Both the position numbers and the translations under genes were made by a program. This document shows, piece by piece, positions 16,595 through 26,407 of a stretch of 64,000 bases of DNA. This stretch comes from a bacterium. GTDB taxonomy: Bacteria > Planctomycetota > Planctomycetia > Pirellulales > Pirellulaceae. The number at the start of each line of letters is the position of its first letter. Positions within the stretch are counted from its first letter, which is position 1. The notes beneath the pieces were generated by a model, which did not search any database, was not told the origin of the DNA, and saw only the letters and a list, made by a program, of their open reading frames with translations. Where the stretch lies: NCBI GenBank assembly GCA_016124445.1, contig WGNR01000001.1, positions 1-64,000 of the forward strand, in the 5' to 3' direction.

Positions 16595-17257
16595 TTAGCC
16601 GTTTTCCAATACCCACTGGAAAGCCACCTTCATCAGTTCAATGCTGTTTTTGACACCAAGCTTCTGCCGCAACTTTTCACGATGCGTTTCGATGGTATGA
16701 ACGCTTAAGTTCAACTGGCTGGCTATCGCAGCGGTTGTGATTCCATGGCCGATGAGTTGAAAGACCTCGAGCTCACGATCGCTTAGCCGAGAAATCGGGT
16801 CTTCCTTGCTAGGATTCTTGGGCGACATGGCTTGCCTGAGCATGTGCTGCATCATGGTACAACTGAGGTAACGTTCGCCCTTCAGGACCGTCCGAATCGC
16901 ATCGATCACGCTGTCTCGAAGCTCGCGTTTGTTCACATAACCGAGCGCCCCGGCTCGAAGCGCGCGTTCAGCATAGAGCGATTCGTCAAATGCGGAGACA
17001 ACGAGAATCTTGGCGGATGCGTTCCTCGCATGAATCTCCTTAATTAATTCCATCCCGTTGCCATCTTCCAATTGGATATCGATCAGAGTCAGATCTGGCG
17101 AAAGAGAGCGATATAATGCGAGCGCATCTTCAATATTGCTTGCTTCACCACAGACTTCGAGATCTGGTTGAAACTCAATGCGCGCCGCAAGACCCTCTCG
17201 CACGATTGGATGATCATCGACAATCAGAATTCGATTCGGACCTGGTGTAGATTCCAT
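16595..17257 (-). CDS. NarL/FixJ-family response regulator
   Basis: A 220-residue response regulator. The receiver domain (residues 8-125) has the acidic pair DD at 14-15, the phosphoacceptor Asp at 60 in LTLIDIQL, and the conserved Ser and Lys in LVVSAFDES and GYVNKREL. A LuxR/GerE helix-turn-helix occupies about 152-212 (LSDRELEVFQLIGHGITTAAIASQLNLSVHTIETHREKL contains the recognition region). Regulators of this class bind inverted repeats of 16-20 bases as dimers, as expected for the palindromes in this island. The probable partner is the HisKA_3 kinase at 19055-23545. It is separated from that kinase by the BON and Hsp20 genes. It is the best candidate for reading the ATGGTGGAWTCCACCAT sites. 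Confidence 0.93.
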   Translation of the reverse strand: MESTPGPNRILIVDDHPIVREGLAARIEFQPDLEVCGEASNIEDALALYRSLSPDLTLIDIQLEDGNGMELIKEIHARNASAKILVVSAFDESLYAERALRAGALGYVNKRELRDSVIDAIRTVLKGERYLSCTMMQHMLRQAMSPKNPSKEDPISRLSDRELEVFQLIGHGITTAAIASQLNLSVHTIETHREKLRQKLGVKNSIELMKVAFQWVLENG

Positions 17258-17985
17258 GGATTATTCTTCGACCTCAACAATGTCTGCCCATGATTTCCTG
17301 GAACGGAAATCAATTCATCGTATTCGTCCAGTTCTTGCTTCCGCCATTGGTAAGTCAATCGCAGGTCCAGATTGCCCCTCCTGGGTCAGTCTGAGATTTG
17401 CCATTCAACCGTCTTAAGCGGATCTGCTACAAGACAAACGCTACCTTTCATGATGTCAATATTGCCGAGGCATTTGCAATTGTCCAGCAATCCTTCGGGG
17501 CCATTTCTCAATCGCTATTCGGGCGGAAGCAGGATACGGAGATCCAAGCAAATCGTAATGATCCGTGGGTATTCGTCTCCGATTTCTCAGTCATTAAAGC
17601 ATGGTGAAATCCACCATTCTGAATCAGGGGTTAGCACGATTCAGGATCACGAGACCATGCTTCATATTTCTACCTAACGCTGAATGAGGCATGACAAACA
17701 GGCTTCTTAGCGAGAGCATCGTAGAGAACCCAACCGAATCGCCCAGTTTGCCAATTGGATTTTTCTCGTTCGCACATTTGCCTTGAGGATTCACCATTGG
17801 CAAGCGACTCATCCAGGGTTTTTCGAACCTGCGACGACTGACTACTGCAAGGGGGTCACCAAACAGTTCCCAAGCATTTAGTCTCGGGTTTCAACCTCTC
17901 TCGTCTAGAACGTGGAATCGTCCAGCACACCACTCGGCGTTTTACCGCATTTCTTTCAAAACCCCATATTCCATCAAGAATTGCA
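17258..17985. other. Intergenic region between response regulator and BON gene
   Basis: A 728-base stretch. Short open frames exist on both strands (for example 17398-17607) but none has a Shine-Dalgarno, family resemblance or length that would support a gene. The one clear feature is the operator-like palindrome at 17601-17617. Confidence 0.5.
17601..17617 (+). promoter_or_regulatory. Putative operator, near-perfect palindrome
   Basis: ATGGTGAAATCCACCAT, one base from the reference palindrome. The conserved half points toward the BON gene at 17986, 369 bases away, a larger distance than elsewhere. On the other side the response regulator start is 344 bases away, so it might serve autoregulation, an unannotated RNA, or the BON gene. 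Confidence 0.5.
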
Positions 17986-18282
17986 ATGATTGTTCAAAGC
18001 CCCGTGAAACAGTGCCAATCTACCGCCAAAGATAACGTCCTTCGATCTGTCCAAAAGCGATTGGATAAGTGTCATCATGGATTTATCTTCCGAAAGGTTG
18101 TCGCCAAATTCGAAGACGAGACGCTTAAACTCACCGGTTGCGTTCCCAGTTTCTATCTCAAGCAAAACCTTCAGGAATTGCTCCGCGACGTTCCGGGTGT
18201 GAAACAGATCATCAATGAGGTCGATGTCATCAGTTCTTGCGGGCTGAGTAGCGTGCGCAAAGGATACCAGTCTCCCAAATAG
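17986..18282 (+). CDS. Small BON-domain protein
   Basis: A 98-residue protein. Residues 20-80 (VLRSVQKRLDKCHHGFIFRK then ETLKLTGCVPSFYLKQNLQE, LLRDVPGVKQIINEVDVIS) follow the BON fold: helix-strand, then L.G.V.S...K......V..V.GV..V.N...V. BON domains bind phospholipid or act as periplasmic linkers; here there is no signal peptide, so the protein is probably cytoplasmic. The Shine-Dalgarno is weak. It is followed 159 bases later by the Hsp20 gene on the same strand. Planctomycetes have many similar single-BON proteins of unknown role. Confidence 0.7.
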   Translation: MIVQSPVKQCQSTAKDNVLRSVQKRLDKCHHGFIFRKVVAKFEDETLKLTGCVPSFYLKQNLQELLRDVPGVKQIINEVDVISSCGLSSVRKGYQSPK

Positions 18283-18440
18283 ATCCCTGGTCGATGGCAC
18301 CAGGTCATAATCGAAATCTCATCGATACAGCCCGTGTCTCATCTATCGCACAATCGATATAGGACCAAAAGCATAGTCGCGATGTCGGCTAGCCGATTCG
18401 TCCTGACAGTTGCCTTCACAATATGCTTAAGGAGAAGATG

Positions 18441-18914
18441 ATGAACTCGAAACTTGCAACCGCTCGTCCAAGCCGAAGTATTTTTCCCTGGAGCCAGCGA
18501 GGCTCGTTCCCGATGATTCAGAACGAGATGGAGAGCCTATTTCAGCGACTTTTTGAGGAAAACGGAGGTGTCTGGGGAAACCAGATGCTTTCCCCTGCCC
18601 TGGACCTCAAAGAATCCGACAAGGATGTAACGGTTCGCCTTGACCTGCCTGGCGTTGAGGCCAAAGAAGTTGACATTCAACTCAACGCTAATCAATTGGT
18701 AATCAGTGGCGAACGCAAGGAAGAGCAGGAAGACTCCAGCGAAACGTATCACCGTATCGAACGACGAAGTGGCCGGTTCTCGCGATCGATGACGCTTCCA
18801 TGCTCTGTCCAAGAGGATAAGATCGAAGCCACGATGAAGGATGGCATCCTGACGGTTGTTCTTCCGAAATCGCCCGAGGCCCAAGCTCGCCACATCGAGG
18901 TGAAATGCTCTTGA
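18441..18914 (+). CDS. Small heat shock protein, Hsp20/alpha-crystallin family
   Basis: A 157-residue Hsp20. The alpha-crystallin domain covers about residues 45-150, with SPALDLKESDKDVTVRLDLPGV at its start, QLVISGERKEE in the middle, and the A-x-x-x-n-G-v-L motif as ATMKDGILTVVLPK near the end. The C-terminal tail lacks a clear IxI motif. These ATP-independent chaperones hold unfolding proteins in oligomers. The start is the second of two adjacent ATGs at 18438 and 18441, with AAGGAG 6 bases upstream of the latter. In mycobacteria the homologue HspX/Acr is a leading member of the DosR regulon. No operator-like copy was seen directly upstream here. Confidence 0.93.
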   Translation: MNSKLATARPSRSIFPWSQRGSFPMIQNEMESLFQRLFEENGGVWGNQMLSPALDLKESDKDVTVRLDLPGVEAKEVDIQLNANQLVISGERKEEQEDSSETYHRIERRSGRFSRSMTLPCSVQEDKIEATMKDGILTVVLPKSPEAQARHIEVKCS

Positions 18915-18923
18915 ACGCGCACT

Positions 18924-18986
18924 ACGCCAGCGCCGCCGACTTCCAAACAGTCGGCGGCGAGAGCCAGCCAAGTAACTCGCTGGCGT
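18924..18986. terminator. Nested hairpins between convergent genes
   Basis: An inner stem GCCGCCGAC (18932-18940) with GTCGGCGGC (18950-18958) is exact; an outer pair ACGCCAGCG (18924-18932) with CGCTGGCGT (18978-18986) is also exact and overlaps by one base. It lies between the end of Hsp20 and the end of the opposing kinase gene, so it can terminate both transcripts. No long T-run is present. Confidence 0.6.
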
Positions 18987-19054
18987 ACGCGATCAGGCGT
19001 GCTTCAGATTGCCGCAAATGGGCTTTACATTACGCAAGCGAACGGCTGGACGCG

Positions 19055-22000
19055 TTACTGTTTAGGACTTAATCCCTCAAGAACTTTACAGACGACCGAG
19101 GTTCCACCACTCTTTTTTGCAGAGATCTGTAACACTGCCCCAATCAGGTTGGCCCGGTATTTCATCGTTTTTATTCCCAGCCCCTTTGAATGTTCATCTG
19201 GGTTTATGCCGATGCCGTCGTCATCAATTTGAAGGGTGGGACAACCGTCTTCCCATTTAAGAGATATAGCAACATGCTTTGCTTGGGAATGCTTTAGGGA
19301 ATTCGTGACGGCCTCTTGGGCAATCCGATACAGATGGGTTGCGGTCATGGAATCTTCGATCTGGATCGATGGATCGCATTGAAACTTGCATGCGACGGTT
19401 TCCGGTTGATTTGACCGCGTTGCGAGTGATCCAAGCGCATCGGTCAACCCCTCCGCATCCTGCAACAAGGGGACCAGGCCTCTGGATATGGCTTGGATTT
19501 CTTGATGGACTCGTTCAATTCCGTCCAATACCTTTCGAGCTAAGCCGCAGGCCTTCGACAAAGATTCCGTCGAATCTCGATTCATTCCATCTTCGATGAT
19601 CTCAAGAAGTGTTTGAGAAAACATTCCAATACCAGCAAGTTCCTGCTGAGTACTATCGTGCAATTCAATACCGATCCGCCGTTGTTCTTCTTCGGCAGCG
19701 GCGACGACCTCGCGTTGTAGCATCTTGCGGTCGCTGATATCACGAATGATCCCGGTAAACAGCCCGAGATGCTCCACTTCACTAACCGTTAACTCGATCG
19801 GGAAGGTGGTACCGTCCAGACGTTTTCCAAGGAGTTCCCGAACGGATCCGATGACCCGTCGCTCGCCAGTCGTAAGGTAACGGGCGATGTACGTGTCATG
19901 CTCGTCGCAAAATGGCGGAGGCATCAACAACTTTATGTTTTGACCGATGATTTTGTCTTTCGTAATACCGAACATCCGTTCCGTTGCAGGATTGACCGCT
20001 GTAACGATGCAAGATTGGTTCATGGTAATGATAGATTCTTCTGCGGCATTCAGAATAGCTCGCAGCTGTTGTTCTCGTTCGACGATCGATCGCTGCAAAC
20101 TCTTCCGATCACTTATGTCGCGAGAGATCGCCGACATGCCCACGGTCGTGCCGTCGCTGTGGCGGATTGGCGACAGGGTCATGGCGACATCAATTAACTT
20201 TCCGTCTTTCCGTTGGCACACCGTCTCGAAGGTCTCGACGAGTTGATGGTTGCGAATGCGATCCAGTTGTCTGGAGAACTCGCCTAGGTGATCAGAGGCA
20301 ATCAACATCGTAAGGGGCTGTCCTTGCACCTCTTCGACCGAATAGCCAAAGACTCGCGTGGCTCCCTTGTTCCAGGTCTTGATCAGGTGATCCGTACCTT
20401 TACTGATGATGGCATCGTTGGAAGACTCGACAATAGCAGCCAGGCGAGCCAACTCTCGTTCCGTCTGCTTGCGTCCGCTGATGTCGCGATGAACCGAGAC
20501 GTAGTTCGTGCATTCTCCCGCCGAATCAATGATTGGAGTAATAAACATTTCAGCATCGTACGGTTCGCCATTCTTGCGATAATTGACCAGTTCCACCGTG
20601 CAGGATTTGCCGTTGGCAAGATCGGATCTTATTTGCTTGCGAGTGACGTTGTCCGTATCGTGTCCTTGCAGGATTCTTGGTGTCTGACCGATTAGTTCGC
20701 CTTCCGAATAGCCCGTAATACGGCAGAGAGATTCGTTAACAAACCATATCCTTGGTCCCGGCCATTCCAGTTGAGCATCGGTGATCAAAATGCCTTCTCC
20801 AAGGTGTGACACGGCCTTAGCGAGCAGTAGCCTCTGCTCTTTCGCAGACTTTAGGTGTGTGACATCAACGAAGGTAACAACCAACCCACCAATGCGGTCT
20901 TCTCCATCGCGATAGGGTGTGATACGCCGGATAAAGAAACGGTCATCCTTGCATTGAACTTCAGACTCGTTGGGGGCCAACGTATTCAATACGGTTTCCG
21001 CCACGGTCATCAAATCGGGGACAACAAAATCATTCGTCAGATCACTTAATGGTCGCCCCGTGTCCGTGGCATTCATGCGGAATAATCGTTTCGCTGCCGG
21101 GGTGAACCAGCGCAGGCACAAGTCGCGATCCAGACAGATCGTTGGCATATCGGTCGCTGTCAGCAGATTTTCCATGTCTGACCGCTGCCATTCCAGCTCC
21201 TCGACTTTCATTCCAAGTTCGCTGTTTACGGTCGTCAGCTCTTCATTTAGCGATTGCAACTCTTCTTTGCCGGCCTCCAATTCTTCGTTGATCGATTGAA
21301 GTTCTTCATTCACCGACATCGCTTCTTCGTTGGCGGCCTTGTATTCTTCGTTGACCGTTTGAAGTTGCTCGATCATCGATTGAAGATCCTCTTTTGTCGA
21401 AGCGAGTTCATCTTCCAACTGCTGAACGATCACTTCCTGGTCGGCGTCATCCAACCCTTGGAGCAAAGTAGATGTATCCTCGTCGGATAAATGTCCGGAC
21501 TCAGTCTCAATCGCTGTCGATTCAGGAGGAGCGTCCATGGCTTCAAATACGACTAAGGCAAACTTTCCATCCGAGTCGCGTCGCGACAATGGCAAAGCGG
21601 TGACGTGTACCCCGTGACCTTTCGATCGATGAAATACCCGCCCCTCTTTCTTTATGGAATGATTACTCTCAAATGCTTCCTGCACGATCCCACGCAACAA
21701 GACGCGAAGTCCGCGGCGAGCTTTGGCCAGTAGATCATCGGTAGGCGTCCCAGACTGATGTGAAAGATAGAGATCAACATCACCATAGATATGCAGAATC
21801 TTCCATTTGGAATCGATCAAGACGGCGGATGGAGCCAACCAGTCGAGTAGTCGACGTTGTGCTATCTGTTCGATACGCAATTCGGCTTGCGGAGCGTTTG
21901 GAGTCGATTTGCTCGTATTAATGAGCGACAACTCCGGGTCCATGGGCAGATCGACGATCTGCTTTTTGCCTGCGCCAATTCGACGATAGATTCGCCAACG

Positions 22001-23545
22001 TTTTGAAACGGTTTCGAACAGATTGTTCTGCCGGCCAACCGTTTCGCTGCTCCCCAAAAACAGAATGCCATGATCAACCAAGCCAAAATGAAAAAGGGAG
22101 ATCACTTTTTCCTGGATGTCGGGCTTAAGATAGATGAGAAGATTGCGACAACTGATTACGTCTAGCTTTGAAAATGGAGGAGCAGCCAATACGTTTTGCT
22201 CGCAAAACACCACGCTTTCACGTAATGACTTGTTGACACAATAGTACATGCCATCGTCAACGGTAAAAAAACGCCTTAGTTGCTTGGGAGTTAGTTGTTC
22301 GCTGATACTGGCCGGATAACGTCCAAGTCGGGCCACCTGCAACGCATCGATGTCGATATCGGAGGCGAAAATCTGCAACGGACAGTGTTTTTTGCGAGCT
22401 TCGATCTCTTCCAGAAGAAGCATCGCCATCGAGTATGCCTCTTCTCCCGTGGCACAGCCAGGTATCCAAACTCGAATAGGTTCGTCATCCAGCCTCTTCG
22501 CGACAAGCGGACCAATGACATCCTTCCTCAACTCTTGCCATGCCTCCGGATCACGAAAGAAATCTGTGACGCTGATCAACAGATCTTTCACCAGGTTATC
22601 TACTTCATCAGGATGCTGGCGAAGATATTCGACGTATTTGTTTTGGCCTTCGATGTGCAACAGGCACATTCGACGCCGAATTCTTCGAACAAGAGTCGCA
22701 CTGCGGTAACCCCGAAAGTCGCGTTTCGTCTTGACGCGCAATTCCCTCAGGATTTGATCGAGCGTTACCGGACGATCCTTCTCATCCGGCGACTTCTCTT
22801 GTATCGACTCCTCGACAGGCAACATCGACTCTTCGATGTTTTCGCGAATGTAGGGATGGCCCGCGTAGTGTTTCAGGATATTTGGCATCGCCGAAACCGG
22901 AACGATATGATCGACTGCGCCACTCTTAATCGCGCTGCGAGGCATCCCGGGGTATTCTGCGGTTTCCGGTGCTTGCGCTAAAACGAGTCCACCGACACCC
23001 TTGACTGCCTTGACACCTTGCGTTCCATCGGAACCGGTGCCTGACAGGATGATGCCGACAGCCCGCTGCTGCTGGTCCAGAGCCAACGATCGCAAGAAGA
23101 AATCGATCGGCGCGCGGCCTTCCCGTTTCGGGTCCAGATCAGATAACCGGAGAATACCCTCAGAGATACTGAGGTTCTTGTTGGGTGGGATAACGTAAAC
23201 GCGATTGATTTCAACTGGGACATCTTCGACGACCTGATTGACCGGCATGGAAGTATGTCGAGCGAGCAGTTCGGCCTCTAAGCTCACCATGTTGGGCGCC
23301 AGATGCTGAATAACGACGATGGCAACGCTTGGTTTCTCTGGCATGGCATCCAAAAGCTTCTTGATTGCCTCGAGCCCTCCGGCTGATGCACCAACACCAA
23401 TGATCGGATATCGGATAGGAGACGGAGTAGCCACTTCACTGCGACCGTCTTTAGATTTCCTTGGGTTGCTTAGCGACTTTTTCGGAGTCGTTTTCGATCC
23501 TGCCTTGGTGCTCTTTTTTCGCCGTTTTGGTTTGTTCTCGGACAT
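19055..23545 (-). CDS. Giant CheB-CheR-PAS hybrid histidine kinase (HisKA_3 type)
   Basis: A 1496-residue sensor. In order: a charged Lys/Ser-rich N-terminus; a CheB methylesterase domain (about 45-230) with GASAGG, QHLAP and GSDGT carrying the Ser-His-Asp triad; a CheR methyltransferase domain (about 260-525) with WIPGCATGEEAYS; a long Glu-rich coiled coil of heptads (SMIEQLQTVNEEYKAANEEA and onward); about four PAS domains, several ending in D(I/V)S.RK; a HisKA_3 domain with EEEQRRIGIELHDS (His near 1296); and a HATPase_c domain with AQEAVTNSLKHS and DDDGIGI. HisKA_3 kinases (NarX/DesK type) normally phosphorylate NarL-type regulators, and one lies about 1.8 kb away at 16595-17257. No other chemotaxis genes are near. 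The N-terminal CheB/CheR part may act in signalling rather than chemotaxis. Confidence 0.92.
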   Translation of the reverse strand: MSENKPKRRKKSTKAGSKTTPKKSLSNPRKSKDGRSEVATPSPIRYPIIGVGASAGGLEAIKKLLDAMPEKPSVAIVVIQHLAPNMVSLEAELLARHTSMPVNQVVEDVPVEINRVYVIPPNKNLSISEGILRLSDLDPKREGRAPIDFFLRSLALDQQQRAVGIILSGTGSDGTQGVKAVKGVGGLVLAQAPETAEYPGMPRSAIKSGAVDHIVPVSAMPNILKHYAGHPYIRENIEESMLPVEESIQEKSPDEKDRPVTLDQILRELRVKTKRDFRGYRSATLVRRIRRRMCLLHIEGQNKYVEYLRQHPDEVDNLVKDLLISVTDFFRDPEAWQELRKDVIGPLVAKRLDDEPIRVWIPGCATGEEAYSMAMLLLEEIEARKKHCPLQIFASDIDIDALQVARLGRYPASISEQLTPKQLRRFFTVDDGMYYCVNKSLRESVVFCEQNVLAAPPFSKLDVISCRNLLIYLKPDIQEKVISLFHFGLVDHGILFLGSSETVGRQNNLFETVSKRWRIYRRIGAGKKQIVDLPMDPELSLINTSKSTPNAPQAELRIEQIAQRRLLDWLAPSAVLIDSKWKILHIYGDVDLYLSHQSGTPTDDLLAKARRGLRVLLRGIVQEAFESNHSIKKEGRVFHRSKGHGVHVTALPLSRRDSDGKFALVVFEAMDAPPESTAIETESGHLSDEDTSTLLQGLDDADQEVIVQQLEDELASTKEDLQSMIEQLQTVNEEYKAANEEAMSVNEELQSINEELEAGKEELQSLNEELTTVNSELGMKVEELEWQRSDMENLLTATDMPTICLDRDLCLRWFTPAAKRLFRMNATDTGRPLSDLTNDFVVPDLMTVAETVLNTLAPNESEVQCKDDRFFIRRITPYRDGEDRIGGLVVTFVDVTHLKSAKEQRLLLAKAVSHLGEGILITDAQLEWPGPRIWFVNESLCRITGYSEGELIGQTPRILQGHDTDNVTRKQIRSDLANGKSCTVELVNYRKNGEPYDAEMFITPIIDSAGECTNYVSVHRDISGRKQTERELARLAAIVESSNDAIISKGTDHLIKTWNKGATRVFGYSVEEVQGQPLTMLIASDHLGEFSRQLDRIRNHQLVETFETVCQRKDGKLIDVAMTLSPIRHSDGTTVGMSAISRDISDRKSLQRSIVEREQQLRAILNAAEESIITMNQSCIVTAVNPATERMFGITKDKIIGQNIKLLMPPPFCDEHDTYIARYLTTGERRVIGSVRELLGKRLDGTTFPIELTVSEVEHLGLFTGIIRDISDRKMLQREVVAAAEEEQRRIGIELHDSTQQELAGIGMFSQTLLEIIEDGMNRDSTESLSKACGLARKVLDGIERVHQEIQAISRGLVPLLQDAEGLTDALGSLATRSNQPETVACKFQCDPSIQIEDSMTATHLYRIAQEAVTNSLKHSQAKHVAISLKWEDGCPTLQIDDDGIGINPDEHSKGLGIKTMKYRANLIGAVLQISAKKSGGTSVVCKVLEGLSPKQ

Positions 23546-23822
23546 CTAATACTTCACCGTCAACCGATCTGAATAATGCCTTAATTGTTGTTCCCGAAGA
23601 ATAAAAAAACATGCTGCCATTGAACAGATGTTCACGGGCACAAATCGAATGATCTCTGGGCCTGGGGAATCACAAGATACCTCCTCGGAAAACCAGGGAA
23701 CACCAGCCTGACCAACACATAGCCCGCGAAAAACACCGGTCGATATGGCATCAGGCCGGTGACGATAAGGCCATCGCATGACTTTACTACCCGATTGCTG
23801 GGGACTTATCGAAAATCCTGCC

Positions 23823-23839
23823 ATCGGGGATTCCACCAT
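23823..23839 (+). promoter_or_regulatory. Putative operator upstream of glucan phosphorylase
   Basis: ATCGGGGATTCCACCAT; the right half is identical to the reference and is on the side of the phosphorylase start, 89 bases away. The divergent kinase gene starts 278 bases in the other direction. Confidence 0.55.
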
Positions 23840-23927
23840 GGTTTGATGGTCCTTTCTCTGGTCCAAAATGCGTTCGCCGATCGCGATCCTCAAAAGCTGT
23901 CTTCGCCACCAATTGCAAGGGGACAAC

Positions 23928-25610
23928 GTGGAACGTAAAGCTCGGATTGCCTATTTTTCGATGGAGATCGGGCTTCATGCGGAATTGCCCACCTATGCCG
24001 GCGGGTTGGGAGTTCTGGCGGGGGACACCATCCGCTCAGCGGCCGACTTGGGCGTGCCGATGGTCGCCGTCACCCTACTACATCGCCACGGCTACTTCTA
24101 TCAGCGGTTGGACCAAAATGACTGGCAATCGGAAGAGCCAGTCAACTGGCACGTGGAAGAGTTCCTTGTCGACTCAAAGCTTCAAATCCCCCTAACCATT
24201 GAAGGACGGCAGGTACTGATACGTGCCTGGCAATTTAACGTTGTTGGCAATGGCGGCCATACGATTCCGATTTTTCTGCTTGATGCTGACATGGCAGAGA
24301 ATTCGGAATGGGATCGGACTCTTACGGATTGCCTGTACGGCGGTGACGACCGCTATCGGCTTTGCCAGGAGGTTATTCTCGGGATTGGCGGTGTCCGTGT
24401 CCTTCGAGCGTTAGGGTATACCAAGCTGACTCGGTTCCACATGAATGAAGGTCACGCAGCGTTATTGACCATGGAGCTACTGCGTGAGCAGAGAACTGCC
24501 GAGAAACGCGATAACTTCGTTCCGTCCGATATTGAAGCCGTTCGAAGGCAATGCGTCTTCACGACACATACTCCGGTGCCTGCGGGACACGATCAATTTG
24601 ATTTGGAATTGGCAGATCAAGTTCTGGGCGACCGACAGGCCTGCGGAGTCAACGACCCGATTTGTCATGCCAACCGTCTGAATATGACTTATCTGGCTTT
24701 GTCCTTAAGCCACTACATCAATGGCGTCGCCAAACGGCATGCGGATGTCACCCGACACATGTTCGCCGACTACAAGATCGATGCCATCACCAATGGCGTC
24801 CATGCGGCCACATGGGTATCGGAACCGTTTTCGAGGCTTTTCGATCGTCGGATACCTGGTTGGCGTCAGGATAACTTCAGCCTTCGTTACGCTCTGTCGA
24901 TCTCGAACGAGGAACTCCGGCAAGCCCATCAAGAGGTTAAAAGGCAACTCATCGAATACATCAATCATGAGACAAATGCAGGCTTCGATACAGAAGTGTT
25001 GACGCTGGGATTCGGACGCAGAGCCGCAGCCTATAAAAGAGGCGATCTAGTTTTTAAAAACGTCGACCGACTTCGCCAAATTTCCTCCTCCATTGGCAAG
25101 ATACAGTTTGTATTCGCGGGCAAAGCCCACCCGCGAGATGAAGCTGGCAAACTCCTAATCCAACAAATCATTCAAACTGGACGCAAGCTATCCCCTGACA
25201 TTCTCGTCGCGTTTTTACCCAACTTCGATATGGACCTGGCCCGGCTGATGACCGCAGGCGTTGACGTTTGGCTCAATACGCCCCAGCCCCCCTTGGAAGC
25301 ATCCGGAACAAGCGGAATGAAAGCAGCCCTCAATGGCGTTCCTTCGCTGAGCATACTTGACGGCTGGTGGATCGAAGGTTGCATCGAAGGAATCACTGGT
25401 TGGGGCATTGCAAGCAGCGAGCTGGGGGCCTCAAACGAAAAGGATGCCGAGTCGATTTACCGTGTGCTTGAGCAATCCGTAGTTCCCACCTTCTACCAGT
25501 CTCGAACGCGTTTTCAAGACATCATGCGGCATTGCATCGCCTTGAATGGATCATTCTTTAACACGCAGCGAATGGTACAGCAGTACGTTCTCAAAGCCTA
25601 CTTCGAGTAG
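23928..25610 (+). CDS. Alpha-glucan (glycogen/maltodextrin) phosphorylase, GT35
   Basis: A 560-residue protein of the short bacterial glucan phosphorylase type. It opens [20 protein letters not shown], the standard N-terminus of that group. The pyridoxal-phosphate lysine is in [14 protein letters not shown] near the C-terminus, followed by [21 protein letters not shown] and [14 protein letters not shown] are catalytic-cleft motifs. It releases glucose 1-phosphate from stored glucan. I chose the GTG at 23928 because AAGGGGAC precedes it and homologues begin at that point; an in-frame ATG at 23868 would add 20 atypical residues. A dormancy-type operator-like site is 89 bases upstream, so storage-glucan use may be tied to the stress regulon. 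Confidence 0.9.
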   Translation: MERKARIAYFSMEIGLHAELPTYAGGLGVLAGDTIRSAADLGVPMVAVTLLHRHGYFYQRLDQNDWQSEEPVNWHVEEFLVDSKLQIPLTIEGRQVLIRAWQFNVVGNGGHTIPIFLLDADMAENSEWDRTLTDCLYGGDDRYRLCQEVILGIGGVRVLRALGYTKLTRFHMNEGHAALLTMELLREQRTAEKRDNFVPSDIEAVRRQCVFTTHTPVPAGHDQFDLELADQVLGDRQACGVNDPICHANRLNMTYLALSLSHYINGVAKRHADVTRHMFADYKIDAITNGVHAATWVSEPFSRLFDRRIPGWRQDNFSLRYALSISNEELRQAHQEVKRQLIEYINHETNAGFDTEVLTLGFGRRAAAYKRGDLVFKNVDRLRQISSSIGKIQFVFAGKAHPRDEAGKLLIQQIIQTGRKLSPDILVAFLPNFDMDLARLMTAGVDVWLNTPQPPLEASGTSGMKAALNGVPSLSILDGWWIEGCIEGITGWGIASSELGASNEKDAESIYRVLEQSVVPTFYQSRTRFQDIMRHCIALNGSFFNTQRMVQQYVLKAYFE

Positions 25611-25787
25611 CCTCGACGTCCTAATCTCGGATGTCGACTCGGTGTTGGATGGCATTCAAATCGAATGTCCCCATAAGCATCAGCAACAGCGAATCGATCG
25701 GCAGATAAAATCACAGTTGAACGATTTCGTATATCACGGATACCTCACCTGGGCAATGGATCGCAGGTCGTTAAGCGAGGTTTGAGC

Positions 25788-25804
25788 ATCAGGGATTCCA
25801 CCAT
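25788..25804 (+). promoter_or_regulatory. Putative operator upstream of the pseudo-receiver
   Basis: ATCAGGGATTCCACCAT, right half identical to the reference and nearly the same 17-mer as at 23823-23839 (two differences). It is 118 bases upstream of the start at 25922. Confidence 0.55.
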
Positions 25805-25921
25805 CTCAAAAGAGTCAAAGCCATCCATATTCGGAATCAAAGCGATGCTTAACAATGCAGACAATCTCGTCGAGAGGTCGACGCAATCAGAAGATTAACG
25901 CGAAGAATCAGGACAAATAGC

Positions 25922-26305
25922 ATGCGAATCTTGTTGGCTGACTCCGACGTTCCTCAGGTCGAGGTCGTCCAAAGCTTTCTTTGGGATCGAGACTTCGAAG
26001 CGGAAATCGTTAGGCAGCCACTGGAATGCTTACTGGCGATCGAGGAATACTTGCCCGACATCGTTGTGATCCATGAGCGGTTCTTTGATGGCCTCGAAAG
26101 TGGAGCAAGCGAGTGGGTGAAGTTCATTCAAGAAGCCCGGGGCCCGATTGTGATCGTCGCCGCGTCGGACCATCTTGCTCGCAGGCTTTTTAGAACTGAA
26201 ACATCCTGCACGCCCGTCTTGCGTTCAGACTATCCCTTGGGTGATCTACTGAAGGCGATTGACATCGTGCGGAACAGCAACATTCCCAATAGCTCAACGG
26301 CATGA
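25922..26305 (+). CDS. Receiver-like protein lacking the phosphoacceptor
   Basis: A 127-residue protein of receiver length and pattern: MRILLADSDVPQVEVVQSFL at the start, PDIVVIHERFFDG at the place of the phosphorylation loop, and IVIVAASDHLARR for the beta4 region. The usual phosphorylated Asp is replaced by His in VVIHER, and the last-strand Lys appears to be Arg, so it is probably not phosphorylated in the normal way. It may bind partners constitutively or respond to a ligand. It is preceded by an operator-like site and followed by a small lipoprotein gene. The identification as a receiver fold is from pattern only. Confidence 0.6.
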   Translation: MRILLADSDVPQVEVVQSFLWDRDFEAEIVRQPLECLLAIEEYLPDIVVIHERFFDGLESGASEWVKFIQEARGPIVIVAASDHLARRLFRTETSCTPVLRSDYPLGDLLKAIDIVRNSNIPNSSTA

Positions 26306-26407
26306 ACGGCTAATGTCGGCTGATTCATGCACTGTGCAACCCGAACCTAATAGAGTGTTTTCCCGGTTTCTTACCATTAGCCTCCAATCCCCAAAAGGAA
26401 ATTGATT

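Noticed and set aside
17372..17677. A 101-codon frame and overlapping shorter frames
   Set aside because: No ribosome binding site and the palindrome at 17601-17617 lies within them; more likely non-coding.
18286..18304. CCTGGT/ACCAGG inverted repeat upstream of Hsp20
   Set aside because: It does not match the 17-bp motif in spacing or sequence and could equally be the end of the BON transcript, so it was not counted as an operator.
22295..22981. Long frames opposite the kinase gene and similar antisense frames opposite the ATPase
   Set aside because: They are mirror frames of well-supported genes and carry no recognisable motifs.
23840..23928. Sigma-54 promoters between the operator-like sites and starts
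   Set aside because: The site-to-start distances suggested enhancer sites, but no TGGCAC-N5-TTGC pattern was found in the promoters inspected (10784, 23928, 25922).
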